Positions 51,859 to 60,658 of a stretch of DNA of 64,000 bases are shown one piece after another. The DNA comes from Enhygromyxa salina (GTDB lineage Bacteria; Myxococcota_A; Polyangia; Nannocystales; Nannocystaceae): positions 106,258 through 170,257 of the forward strand of contig NZ_JMCC02000021.1 of assembly GCF_000737335.2 (NCBI RefSeq). The letters run 5' to 3'. The notes under the pieces are model-generated. The model was not told where the DNA came from, made no database searches, and worked only from the letters and a program-made list of their open reading frames with translations. Position numbers and translations under genes: made by a program. Position 1 is the first letter of the stretch. Every line of letters begins with the position of its first letter.

Positions 51859-53202
51859 ATGACCAACGAGGTCGACAACATCAGCCTGATTAAGCGCAGG
51901 GAGATCATCGATGCCTTGCGCCGCGGAACGGTGCCCAAGCGCGGGCTCGAGGTCTTCGCTGTCGGTCTCGACCGCTTCGAGGTGGCGATCGACGCCGAGC
52001 TCGAGTCTGCGGCGAGCGGCAACGGGGTCTTCAAGGCCGTCCGCGGCGAGTACGGCACCGGCAAGACCTTCTTTTCGCGGTGGCTCGAGCACCGCGCTCG
52101 GGAGCGAGGCTTTGCGACTGCGCTGGTCCAGATCTCCGAGGTCGACACGCCGCTGTACCGGTTCGAGACCATCTACCGGCGCGCGCTGGAGTCACTGCAG
52201 ACCAGGGAGTGGAGCCAAGGCGCGTTCCGCCAGCTCATCGACAAGTGGTTCTTCGAGCTCGAGGAAGAGGCCATCGCGTTGTTGGGTGGCGACAGCGAAG
52301 ACGCCGAACGCCTAGCGAGTGCGGTCGGGGATCTGCTGGAAAAGCGGCTCGCAACCGTGAGCGCCACCCACCCGCAATTCGCCGCGGCCCTGCGAGCGGC
52401 ACACACTGCCCGCCTGCGTGACGAGCACGCGATCTCAGAGGGGCTGCTGGCGTGGTTGATGGGCCAGCCCAACGTTGGGTCACCGATCAAGCGGGCCGCG
52501 AACCTCAAGGGTGACCTCGACCATCGTGGCGCGTCTGGGTTCTTCCGTGGGCTGTTGGCGGTGCTTCGCCAGCTCGGTCGCCGTGGCCTGGTGCTGGTGC
52601 TGGACGAGGTCGAGACCATTCAGCGGGTCCGGACCGACAGCCGCGAGAAGAGCCTCAACGCGCTGCGGCAGCTCATCGATGACATCGACGCCGGGAGCTT
52701 CCCGGGGCTGTACGTGCTGATGACCGGAACGCCGCAGTTCTTCGACGGCCCGCAAGGGGTCAAGCGCCTCGCGGCCCTCGACCAACGGCTTCACGTCGAC
52801 TTTGGTGCGGTTGACGCTCGCTTCGACAACCCGCGCGCCGTGCAGATCCGGCTGACGGCCTTCGACCGTGATCGGCTGCTGGAAGTGGGGCGGCGAATTC
52901 GTAGCGTGTACCCGACCGAGCACGCCGAGCGGATCGCCGCGCGGGTTGGCGACGACGTACTCGAGCTGCTCGCCGATGGCATCTCCGGCAAGCTTGGTGG
53001 CAAGGTTGGGATCCCGCCGCGGATCTTCTTGCGCAAGCTCGTGTCCGAGATCTTGGATCGCGTCGACCAGTTCCCCGAGTTCGACCCCAAGCTGCACTAT
53101 TCGGTCACCGTCCAGGCCGCCGAGCTGAGCGACGAGGAGCGGGCCGCGACCGGCATGGCGCGCTCGATCGACGACATCGAGCTCGATCTCGGAGCCGACT
53201 AG
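51859..53202 (+). CDS. brxD: BREX ATP-binding protein BrxD
   Basis: The 447-residue AAA+ protein resembles the Orc1/Cdc6 type ATPases. Walker A is GEYGTGKTFF near residue 64, Walker B LVLVLDEVETIQRV near residue 245, and sensor 1-like YVLMTGTPQFF is near residue 290. The N-terminal ISLIKRREIIDALRRGTVP is typical of BrxD. The protein occurs in BREX types 2 and 5 and probably couples ATP hydrolysis to assembly of the complex on DNA. It is followed without any gap by brxHI. Confidence 0.9.
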   Translation: MTNEVDNISLIKRREIIDALRRGTVPKRGLEVFAVGLDRFEVAIDAELESAASGNGVFKAVRGEYGTGKTFFSRWLEHRARERGFATALVQISEVDTPLYRFETIYRRALESLQTREWSQGAFRQLIDKWFFELEEEAIALLGGDSEDAERLASAVGDLLEKRLATVSATHPQFAAALRAAHTARLRDEHAISEGLLAWLMGQPNVGSPIKRAANLKGDLDHRGASGFFRGLLAVLRQLGRRGLVLVLDEVETIQRVRTDSREKSLNALRQLIDDIDAGSFPGLYVLMTGTPQFFDGPQGVKRLAALDQRLHVDFGAVDARFDNPRAVQIRLTAFDRDRLLEVGRRIRSVYPTEHAERIAARVGDDVLELLADGISGKLGGKVGIPPRIFLRKLVSEILDRVDQFPEFDPKLHYSVTVQAAELSDEERAATGMARSIDDIELDLGAD

Positions 53203-55320
53203 ATGACAGCGTTCGACCGGCTCTCGCCCGCGCTCCAGTACCAGATCGTCAACACCCTGGGCTTCAGCTCGCTGCGGCCGGTTCAGGATCTGACGATCGA
53301 CGCCGTGCTCGCGGGCAAGAACTGCGTCGTCCTGGCCCCGACGGCCGGCGGAAAGACCGAGGCTGCCTTCTTTCCGATCTTGTCGCAGATCCACGCCGAG
53401 TCTTGGTCGCCCGTGTCGGTGCTGTATCTGTCGCCGATCAAGGCGCTGCTCAACAACCAGCAGACGCGGGTGACCCGCTATGCCGGCTTGTTGTCACGCC
53501 GCGCTTTCACCTGGCACGGCGACATCGGGCCCACCCACCGCAAGCGCTTCATCAACGATCCCACCGACATCCTGCTGACCACCCCCGAGTCGCTCGAGGC
53601 GATGATGATGAGTACGCGGGTCCCCGCGCGCGCGCTGTTCGAGGGGCTTCAGGCCGTGATCATCGACGAGGTCCACGCGTTCGCCGACGACGATCGCGGC
53701 GCGCACCTATCTGCCGTGCTGGAGCGTTTGACCCGGTTTTGCAAGAAGGACATTCAGCGGATCGGGCTGTCGGCGACGGTCGGCAATCCCCCCGAGATCT
53801 TGACGTGGATGCAGGGCAGTTCGAAGCGCCAGGGTGCCGTGATCTCGCCGCCCAAGCCGAAGATCGAGCCCCAGATCAGCATCGACTTCGTGGCCAACCC
53901 GGCCAACGCGGCCCTCGTGATCAAGCGGCTACATCCCGGGCGCAAGCGGCTGGTCTTCGTGGACAGTCGCCGGGGTGTCGAGGAGCTGGGCAAGCTCTTG
54001 ATCCAGTCCGACGTCCTCACCTATGTGACGCACGGCTCGCTCTCGGCGGCCCAGCGACGTGACACAGAGCGCGCGTTTGAGGAGGGCTCCGACTGCGTGA
54101 TTGCGGCCACCAGCGCGCTCGAGCTCGGCATCGACGTGGGCGACCTGGACCACGTGCTGCAGCTCGACAGCCCGCCGGGCGTCGCCAGCTTTTTGCAGCG
54201 GATGGGCCGGACCGGGCGACGCGATGGGACGGTTCCCAACTGCACCTTCCTCACAACCAAGGACATGCTCGCGCTGCAGGCCGCCGCGATTGTCCGGTTG
54301 AGCCGTCAGGGGTATGTGGAGCCGGTCCGGACCCGGCGGTCCGCGTTTCAGATCCTGGCGCATCAGATCATGGCCCTGGGCATTCAGCGATCGGGCATTG
54401 CGCGCGACGAGTGGTGGGCTTGGCTCGACGGGGCATCGGCGTTCTCGGGGGTCACCGCAGAAGACCGAGAGGCGATCGTTGCCTACATGCTCGAGGAGGG
54501 GATCCTCGCAGACCAAGGCGGCAAGCTGTGGCTGGGTCCCAAGGGCGAGAAACTCTACGGCAAGCGCAACTTCGCCGAGCTCTACGCGGTGTTCTCTGTT
54601 CCGCGCCTGATCACGGTGCGGTGGAACGCTACGGAGATCGGCACGGTCGACGCTCAGTTCCTATCAGGACTCGACGGGCAATCTGGCGCAGGGTCGTTCA
54701 CCTTGGGTGGCCGGCCCTGGCAGATCCAGCACGTCGACTGGCGGAAGGGTGTGTGTATCGTCGAGCCTGCCCAGCATGCCAAGAACACCCGCTGGTCCGG
54801 GGCTCCACAGTATTTGAGCTACGAGATCTGCCAGGCGATGCGGCAGATTCTGATCGTCGACGATGTCGACGATGTCTGGTCCAAGCGCATGCAGGACGTC
54901 ATCACGATGATGCGGGCGGAGCACGCTTTTTTGCGCGAGGCGGCATCACCCATGGTGGTCTCTGCTGGTGAGATCACGTGGTGGACCTGGGCCGGGGGAA
55001 GGGCGAACCTGATCTTGGCGCAGATGATCGAGAAGGATTTGGGCGGCAAGGTGGTGGTTCGCAATGAGTCGATCACCTGCAAGGACGCCGCGGGGGCGAG
55101 CATCGCCGCGCTACAGCTGTGGCGTAGCGAGGCGAGCCGGGCCGGACGGCCAACCGAGCCGGAGGTGCTGGCTCTGGCGGATGGGGCGGTGAGGTATCAG
55201 GTGAGCAAATTTCAGCCGTGTCTGCCCGAGGAGTTGGCGTCACGGCTGTTGGTGGGGTCGCTCGACCCAGAAGGGGTGCGGCGGGTGCTGGGAGAGCGTG
55301 GTAAGAAGGCTTCGGACTAG
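53203..55320 (+). CDS. brxHI: BREX Lhr-like DEAD/DEAH helicase BrxHI
   Basis: The 705-residue SF2 helicase is of the Lhr type. Motif I is APTAGGKTEAA near residue 46, Ia region VLYLSPIKALLNNQ, motif II IIDEVHAF near 153, III LSATVGNP near 188, and the second RecA domain has ATSALELGIDVGDLD and the motif VI QRMGRTGRRDG near residue 330. This is the helicase characteristic of BREX type 2. It completes the set pglW, pglX, pglY, pglZ, brxD, brxHI. The next helicase gene begins seven bases later. Confidence 0.9.
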   Translation: MTAFDRLSPALQYQIVNTLGFSSLRPVQDLTIDAVLAGKNCVVLAPTAGGKTEAAFFPILSQIHAESWSPVSVLYLSPIKALLNNQQTRVTRYAGLLSRRAFTWHGDIGPTHRKRFINDPTDILLTTPESLEAMMMSTRVPARALFEGLQAVIIDEVHAFADDDRGAHLSAVLERLTRFCKKDIQRIGLSATVGNPPEILTWMQGSSKRQGAVISPPKPKIEPQISIDFVANPANAALVIKRLHPGRKRLVFVDSRRGVEELGKLLIQSDVLTYVTHGSLSAAQRRDTERAFEEGSDCVIAATSALELGIDVGDLDHVLQLDSPPGVASFLQRMGRTGRRDGTVPNCTFLTTKDMLALQAAAIVRLSRQGYVEPVRTRRSAFQILAHQIMALGIQRSGIARDEWWAWLDGASAFSGVTAEDREAIVAYMLEEGILADQGGKLWLGPKGEKLYGKRNFAELYAVFSVPRLITVRWNATEIGTVDAQFLSGLDGQSGAGSFTLGGRPWQIQHVDWRKGVCIVEPAQHAKNTRWSGAPQYLSYEICQAMRQILIVDDVDDVWSKRMQDVITMMRAEHAFLREAASPMVVSAGEITWWTWAGGRANLILAQMIEKDLGGKVVVRNESITCKDAAGASIAALQLWRSEASRAGRPTEPEVLALADGAVRYQVSKFQPCLPEELASRLLVGSLDPEGVRRVLGERGKKASD

Positions 55321-55327
55321 GTCCATC

Positions 55328-58018
55328 ATGCCCGCATACAAATTCACCTGGGATCACTTCGACGATCAAACCGTGACCGCCCTCGCCAAAGCGGAGGGCT
55401 ACGACCGCGACCACCACCACGAACTCAGCGCGCGCGACTACCTGGCCGGCCAGGTCAAGCGGCCAACGGGCGCGTTTGTGTCGGAGCACCGTGACGTCCT
55501 CGTCCGGCATTGGCTGCCCGACTACGCCGGTCTGAAGCACATCGTCGACAGACTGCTAGATGCCGGGGTCGGCCCGCTGGGCAGTCCTCGTAGCAAGTCG
55601 GGCTACCTCGAATACATCAGCAAGACGCGGCGGTCGAAGACCTTTCGAGCCACGCTGCGCGCCGCGATGATCCAGTTCGGAGATCGTGCCAGCATCGATG
55701 CGGACGACGTGATGGACGATAGCTTCGTCCCACGCTTCGCCGTTCTCGACATCGCCAAGCAGGTCCCTGACCAGCGCAAGCCCTTCCGCCATCAGGTCGC
55801 GGCGTGGGAGCGAATGTCGGCGAACCTCGCCAAGGCCGAGTCGACGAAGGTGTTTCAGGGGATGTTGGTCATGCCGACCGGGGCTGGAAAGACCTTCACG
55901 GCCGTCCAGTGGCTGGCCCGGGAAGTCCTGTCTCGTGGGATGCAGGTGTTGTGGTTGGCGCATCGCAGCGAGCTACTTCGTCATGCGGCGTCAGAGTTTC
56001 AAACTTCCGCAGCCATGGTCGATCCCAAGATCGGCAAGCTACGCGTGCGCGTGGTCTCGGGTGAGCACTGTTCGGCGTCGCAGATCGATCCTGCCGACCA
56101 TGTGGTGATCGCGTCGATCTCGAGCCTCCGCTACAGCCAAGATATTCGCGACGAGCTGCTCAACAATCCTCGTACGTTCGTGGTCATCGACGAGGCCCAT
56201 CACGCCCCGGCGAAGTCCTACCGCGACGTGATCCAGGTTCTCCGCAAACAACAGGCGTGGCGCCTGCTCGGGCTCACCGCCACACCGACACGTACGGTCG
56301 AGTCCGAGCGGTCGACGTTGTCGGGGCTGTTCGGTGGCAACATCATTCACCAGGTCACGCTCCGCGAGCTGATCGAGGGTGGCATCCTGGCCCGCCCGAC
56401 GCTCGTCCGAGTCGAGACAAACGCGGATGTCGAAGCGGGGATCACCGAGGACGACCGCGCGCACGCCTATCGGTTTCAGGATCTGAGTGAGCGCTGGCTG
56501 CAGCGGATTGCCGACATGGCCGATCGCAACAAGGTGATCGTCCGCCACTATCTCGACCACCGCGAGCGATACGGCTGCACCATCATGTTCGCCGTCAACG
56601 TCGTTCACGCGGCGTTGCTCGCTGCACAGTTGCGGGAACACGGGGTTCGGGCCGACTACGTCGCAAGCTATCGGCCGGACAACACCGAGGGCGACCCAAG
56701 CGAGCGCATCGAGGCGCTGCGGTCCGGCGACCTCGAGGTGCTCGTCAACGTCCAGCTGCTCACGGAGGGGGTGGACGTGCCCAACGCCAAGACCATCTTC
56801 CTGACCCGCCCAACAGGCAGCGAGATCCTCTTTCGGCAGATGGTTGGCCGTGCCCTTCGTGGTCCGGACGCGGGCGGGACCACGGAGGCGTACCTGGTCA
56901 GCTTTGAAGACTGTTGGGCCACCTACTCGAATTGGGAGCGCCCCTTCGATCTATTGATGCCGGAGCTCGTTGCGATCGCGGAGCCAAAGCCAGCCGCAGC
57001 CGCGAAGGTGGTCGAGGCCGCTCTTGAATGGTTGCCATGGGACGTGATCCGCTCCGCCGCGGCTCGCCTGTACGCGACGCCGATCGACCAGCGCGCCGAC
57101 GTCTTCGACATCATCTCACACGGCTGGTACCTGCTCGAGCGCGAAGAACCCGACGAGGATCCGATCTGCACCAGCATTCCGGTCTATGAACATCAGGTCC
57201 CCTGTGTGGAAGCGTTGCTCGACGATCTCTACCGGCGGTCGATCCGCGGTCGCATCAACCTCGAGACCCAGTATATCGAGTACTTTGGTGACTGCGACGA
57301 CCCCACGCTGCCCGAACGCCACTTCGAGGCCCTGGTCGGCCACTGGCTCGACGGTGGCGACCGGCCGAAACACAACGCCTTGGCTGATCGTAGCATTTGC
57401 GATCCCCTGCTTGTCGCCCAGCGGATCCGTGATCAGGACCTTGGCGAGCGAGCGCGGACGACGTTGGTGACCGACAGCTACACGTCTTTGGCCAAGACCA
57501 TCTACCCGACCCTGCGAGACTACTCGTCGGCGATCGAGGACGCGCTCCACGAACTCCGCTTCCCCCAGGACTCGACCCGTCGGGTACGTGGGGTGCCGCT
57601 GTTCGAGCCACCCTCGGACATTCAGATGCGGCCGGGGCAGCATGACTTGGATGTTCTGATGAAGGAAACCCTCGAGCGCGGGCGTGAGTTACTGGGTCTC
57701 GGGGCCGAGGTCGAGCTCGGTGGGGGGATTCAGATCGAGTGGACCCATCGTCTGATCAAGGGTTGGTATGCGATGGCCTACTACGAAACAGAGACGCCAC
57801 ACGGCGAGGGTCGGATCCGCGTCAATCGCCTGCTCAACAGCGCGGATGTCTCGGCGGAGACGCTGCGATATCTGCTCTGGCATGAGTATCTGCACCTTTT
57901 TCTGAAGGTTGGTCATACGAAGCTGTTCCGCCAGCACGAGCGAATGTGGCCGACGTGGACCGAGGGCGACCGGGAGATGGGCACGATCAACGAGCGCTTC
58001 GGCGTGCAGTACTGGTAA
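55328..58018 (+). CDS. SF2 helicase with C-terminal zincin-like HExxH domain
   Basis: The 896-residue protein starts MPAYKFTWDHFDDQT. The helicase core spans about residues 150-540, with motif I MPTGAGKTFTA (181), II VIDEAHHA (285), III LTATPTRTV (315) and VI FRQMVGRALRGP (about 500). A middle part of unknown fold follows. The last about 70 residues contain LLWHEYLHLFLKVGHTKLF near residue 850; HEYLH followed by a third His nine residues on is the SprT/YgjP-like metallopeptidase pattern. Its place at the end of the operon suggests an accessory factor of BREX, perhaps removing proteins bound to or crosslinked with DNA. This is not a standard BREX type 2 gene as far as I know. Confidence 0.85.
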   Translation: MPAYKFTWDHFDDQTVTALAKAEGYDRDHHHELSARDYLAGQVKRPTGAFVSEHRDVLVRHWLPDYAGLKHIVDRLLDAGVGPLGSPRSKSGYLEYISKTRRSKTFRATLRAAMIQFGDRASIDADDVMDDSFVPRFAVLDIAKQVPDQRKPFRHQVAAWERMSANLAKAESTKVFQGMLVMPTGAGKTFTAVQWLAREVLSRGMQVLWLAHRSELLRHAASEFQTSAAMVDPKIGKLRVRVVSGEHCSASQIDPADHVVIASISSLRYSQDIRDELLNNPRTFVVIDEAHHAPAKSYRDVIQVLRKQQAWRLLGLTATPTRTVESERSTLSGLFGGNIIHQVTLRELIEGGILARPTLVRVETNADVEAGITEDDRAHAYRFQDLSERWLQRIADMADRNKVIVRHYLDHRERYGCTIMFAVNVVHAALLAAQLREHGVRADYVASYRPDNTEGDPSERIEALRSGDLEVLVNVQLLTEGVDVPNAKTIFLTRPTGSEILFRQMVGRALRGPDAGGTTEAYLVSFEDCWATYSNWERPFDLLMPELVAIAEPKPAAAAKVVEAALEWLPWDVIRSAAARLYATPIDQRADVFDIISHGWYLLEREEPDEDPICTSIPVYEHQVPCVEALLDDLYRRSIRGRINLETQYIEYFGDCDDPTLPERHFEALVGHWLDGGDRPKHNALADRSICDPLLVAQRIRDQDLGERARTTLVTDSYTSLAKTIYPTLRDYSSAIEDALHELRFPQDSTRRVRGVPLFEPPSDIQMRPGQHDLDVLMKETLERGRELLGLGAEVELGGGIQIEWTHRLIKGWYAMAYYETETPHGEGRIRVNRLLNSADVSAETLRYLLWHEYLHLFLKVGHTKLFRQHERMWPTWTEGDREMGTINERFGVQYW

Positions 58019-58040
58019 GTACATCGCGGTTTCAGCACAA

Positions 58041-58145
58041 TGCCGAGGTCAGAACGTCGACGTCGAGGTCTCGGTTCGCAGATCCCCCTCCGACGAGCAC
58101 CTGATCAAGCTAGCGCCAGGTGAGCTTGCGATCATCCACGATTAA
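58041..58145 (+). pseudogene. 3' stub of a truncated gene at the island border
   Basis: A short frame with strong coding bias reads QNVDVEVSVRRSPSDEHLI, continues KLAPGELAIIHD and ends at TAA 58143-58145. No start or upstream domain exists because the BREX operon ends 23 bases before it. It looks like the C-terminus of a gene cut off when the defence island arrived. The rest of 58019-58301 holds no other gene. Confidence 0.4.
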
Positions 58146-58301
58146 TACTGGGCCGGCTGGATCATCTTCTTGTCAGCACAGCCGAGCACCAGCGACATAT
58201 CTTTCGTCAACCGGACACACTCGCTCTGTGATACAAGGTCTCCGTGCGCAGGCGACCGCCGGAGACGGGAACTCGAGGTGGTGCGTTCGGGACTTGACGC
58301 G

Positions 58302-59648
58302 ATGACCGTGGCCACAGACTTTTACCAACTCGCGGAGCACGAGATCCTCTGGGACGACGTGACCGAGCACCTTGACGAGGCAGAGTTTCTATTCGAGCTG
58401 TGGGAGGCCGCGCTGGATGCCCCCAATTACACGCTGGCGGAGGTCGCCGCGGGTCCCGAACGACGCTTGCTCGCGCACATCGATGGACTCCAAGTTGGTG
58501 GGCCGGCCGTCGCCGAGCGCTTGCTGTTCCCGACCGTTGAGAACCCAGGGTCGTACTACGGAAAGGTCGTCGCAGCGGCCCTGGCGTGCCAGCACCCAGA
58601 GCGTGTCTTGAAAGTGCTCGTCGGCGCAGCTGACGAAGAACAGCGTCGCGGCATCATCAAAGCACTAGAGTTGAGCGATGATGCGAGCTTGAACGCGAGG
58701 GTGGTGCAGGTGCTCGACTCGAGTCGCGGCGGAGTGGGTTGCGCCGCGCTCCTCGAGGTGCTCGCGCGACGTCGCGCTCCCGTTGGCAGCTGGGTGGGCC
58801 ATCTTCTCGGTGGCGATGATCCGGGCGCGGCTCTGGCTGCGGCGCGTCTCGTTCGTTACTGTTCCGATCGTCAGGTGCTCGAGGGCCTCGCACCACTCGC
58901 TCAGTCAGATGACGCCGGGCTCCGTTTCGCGGCCGTGGAGACGGCGTTGATCCGGCAGGTCCCCGGAGCCTGGGAGTCGGCCGTCTACTGGGCCTTCATC
59001 CCGGTGGAGTCGCCGTTTCGTCGCGATGCGATGGTCTGGGTGGCCCTTCTGGGCGACGCGGCGGCTCAGCAGCATTTGCTTGGGCTCGTGGACAGCCCCG
59101 AACACCGCGCTGACGCGCTGTGGGCTCTCGGGTTCAGCGGGCGCGTGTCGGCGGTCGATCGTTGTATCGAGCTACTCGGCGACGACGAGATCGCCCCTCT
59201 CGCAGCTGAAGTGGTTTGCGCGATCGCGGGCCTGTCCACGGAGGACGACCGGTTCTGGAGAGCGCCACCACCACCCGACGGTGAAGGTCAGACGCTGCCG
59301 AGGTTGCAAGACGATGACCTCAACCGTGATCTGATCCCGACCGCCGAAGCCGGATTGCAGATCCCCGAGCCCGAGCCAACTGCACGCTGGTGGCAGGAGC
59401 GAAGGCCCGGGTTTGAACCCTCGCTTCGTTACATCGGTGGGCGCGCTCTCACGGGCCGGGTGCTCGTGGATGCGCTGTGGCGAGCCCCCATGCGACGACG
59501 ACACAATCTCGCTCTCGAACTTGGCCTTCGAACAGGTGGAACCGTCATGGTTGGTACCCGTGCGCTGTCCGGGCCGCAGCAGGCTCAGCTTGCTGAACTA
59601 GCCGAGCTCGAGGCCATCGATTTTCAGCGAGGCATGACGCTTCGGTAG
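58302..59648 (+). CDS. TIGR02270-like HEAT-repeat protein
   Basis: The 448-residue protein has alternating helices of the HEAT type through most of its length (GDDPGAALAAARLVRYCS, SDDAGLRFAAVETALIRQVP, SPEHRADALWALGFSG). The order and length resemble TIGR02270, an uncharacterised family found in T6SS effector loci. The C-terminal LRYIGGRALTGRVLVDALWR region is also typical. The start is ATG 58302, with longer alternatives upstream. It lies six bases before the DUF2169 gene and probably serves as a scaffold in the same effector-loading process. Confidence 0.75.
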   Translation: MTVATDFYQLAEHEILWDDVTEHLDEAEFLFELWEAALDAPNYTLAEVAAGPERRLLAHIDGLQVGGPAVAERLLFPTVENPGSYYGKVVAAALACQHPERVLKVLVGAADEEQRRGIIKALELSDDASLNARVVQVLDSSRGGVGCAALLEVLARRRAPVGSWVGHLLGGDDPGAALAAARLVRYCSDRQVLEGLAPLAQSDDAGLRFAAVETALIRQVPGAWESAVYWAFIPVESPFRRDAMVWVALLGDAAAQQHLLGLVDSPEHRADALWALGFSGRVSAVDRCIELLGDDEIAPLAAEVVCAIAGLSTEDDRFWRAPPPPDGEGQTLPRLQDDDLNRDLIPTAEAGLQIPEPEPTARWWQERRPGFEPSLRYIGGRALTGRVLVDALWRAPMRRRHNLALELGLRTGGTVMVGTRALSGPQQAQLAELAELEAIDFQRGMTLR

Positions 59649-59653
59649 TCGCC

Positions 59654-60658
59654 ATGTGGGCTGTCCAAAACGAGACCGCATACGCCGTCGAGCGAACTTG
59701 GGTTCGTGATCAGGATGGCATGCATCACTGGGTGGTAGTCGTGAAGGCGACCTTCGAATTCAAACCCGACGGCACGCTCGGCCTGGCCGACGAGCAGCTC
59801 GATCCCCTACATGTGCCGGAGTACTTCGGTGACCCCGGGCGCTCGAGTCTGCGCTATGAGGCTGACCTCATCGGACCCAAACCCGGCACCGACGTGATCG
59901 TCAACGCCCACGCACACGCGGCTGGCGGTCGACCGATCCGTGAAGTCGGGGTCAGTCTGCGGATCGGGGAACTCCAAAAGACGCTCCTGGTCCGCGGCCA
60001 GAGCCGCTATTCGTTCGGCATGACTGGCTTGCGCGTGACAGAACCCGCCCCCTTTGTCACCCACCCAATCCGCTACGAGAGCGCCTACGGTGGATCGGAC
60101 ATGCTCGACGACGAGCCCAAGCGACACCGCATCGATGCTCGGAACCCGGTCGGTGTTGGCATCGCACAGCACGCCGCGCATCTGCACGGACGGGTCGCGC
60201 CGAGCGTGTTCTACCCGCGGGGCGATCCGGCGAAGATCGGGCCCGCGGGCTTTGGTGCGATCGCCAGCTACTGGTCGCCACGGCGCGAGGTCGCCGGCAC
60301 TTACGATCAGCGCTGGGCCGCGCACAAGCGCCCGCTGTTGCCGGACGACTACGATCCAACCCACTTGCTGTGTTCTCCAGTCGATCAACGGGCACAACCG
60401 CGACTGCGTGGCGGTGAGCGGATCGGGCTGGTCAACCTCACCCCCGAGGGGGCGTTGGAATTCGAACTGCCGCGCGTCGTGTTCGCGGCGACAACTCGAA
60501 TATCGAGGCGAAGCGTCGAGCATGGTTTCGAGCTTGCTAGCGTCGTCATCGAGCCCGAGCAACGGCGGCTGATCATGACATGGCAGAGCGCGTTGTTGGT
60601 GCGGGCGCCTGAAGTCGATGATCTCCGGGTCTCTCGGATCCGCGAGGTGCGGTCATGA
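59654..60658 (+). CDS. DUF2169 T6SS adaptor
   Basis: The 334-residue protein is a stand-alone DUF2169 domain, here without a pentapeptide tail. It starts MWAVQNETAYAVERTWVRD; the conserved PIRYESAYGGSDMLDD and REVAGTYDQRWAAHKRPLLP segments are seen near residues 135 and 215. DUF2169 proteins in other bacteria help load particular effectors onto the T6SS spike. Its likely cargo is the PAAR-like toxin encoded two genes downstream. It overlaps the following gene by ATGA. Confidence 0.87.
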   Translation: MWAVQNETAYAVERTWVRDQDGMHHWVVVVKATFEFKPDGTLGLADEQLDPLHVPEYFGDPGRSSLRYEADLIGPKPGTDVIVNAHAHAAGGRPIREVGVSLRIGELQKTLLVRGQSRYSFGMTGLRVTEPAPFVTHPIRYESAYGGSDMLDDEPKRHRIDARNPVGVGIAQHAAHLHGRVAPSVFYPRGDPAKIGPAGFGAIASYWSPRREVAGTYDQRWAAHKRPLLPDDYDPTHLLCSPVDQRAQPRLRGGERIGLVNLTPEGALEFELPRVVFAATTRISRRSVEHGFELASVVIEPEQRRLIMTWQSALLVRAPEVDDLRVSRIREVRS

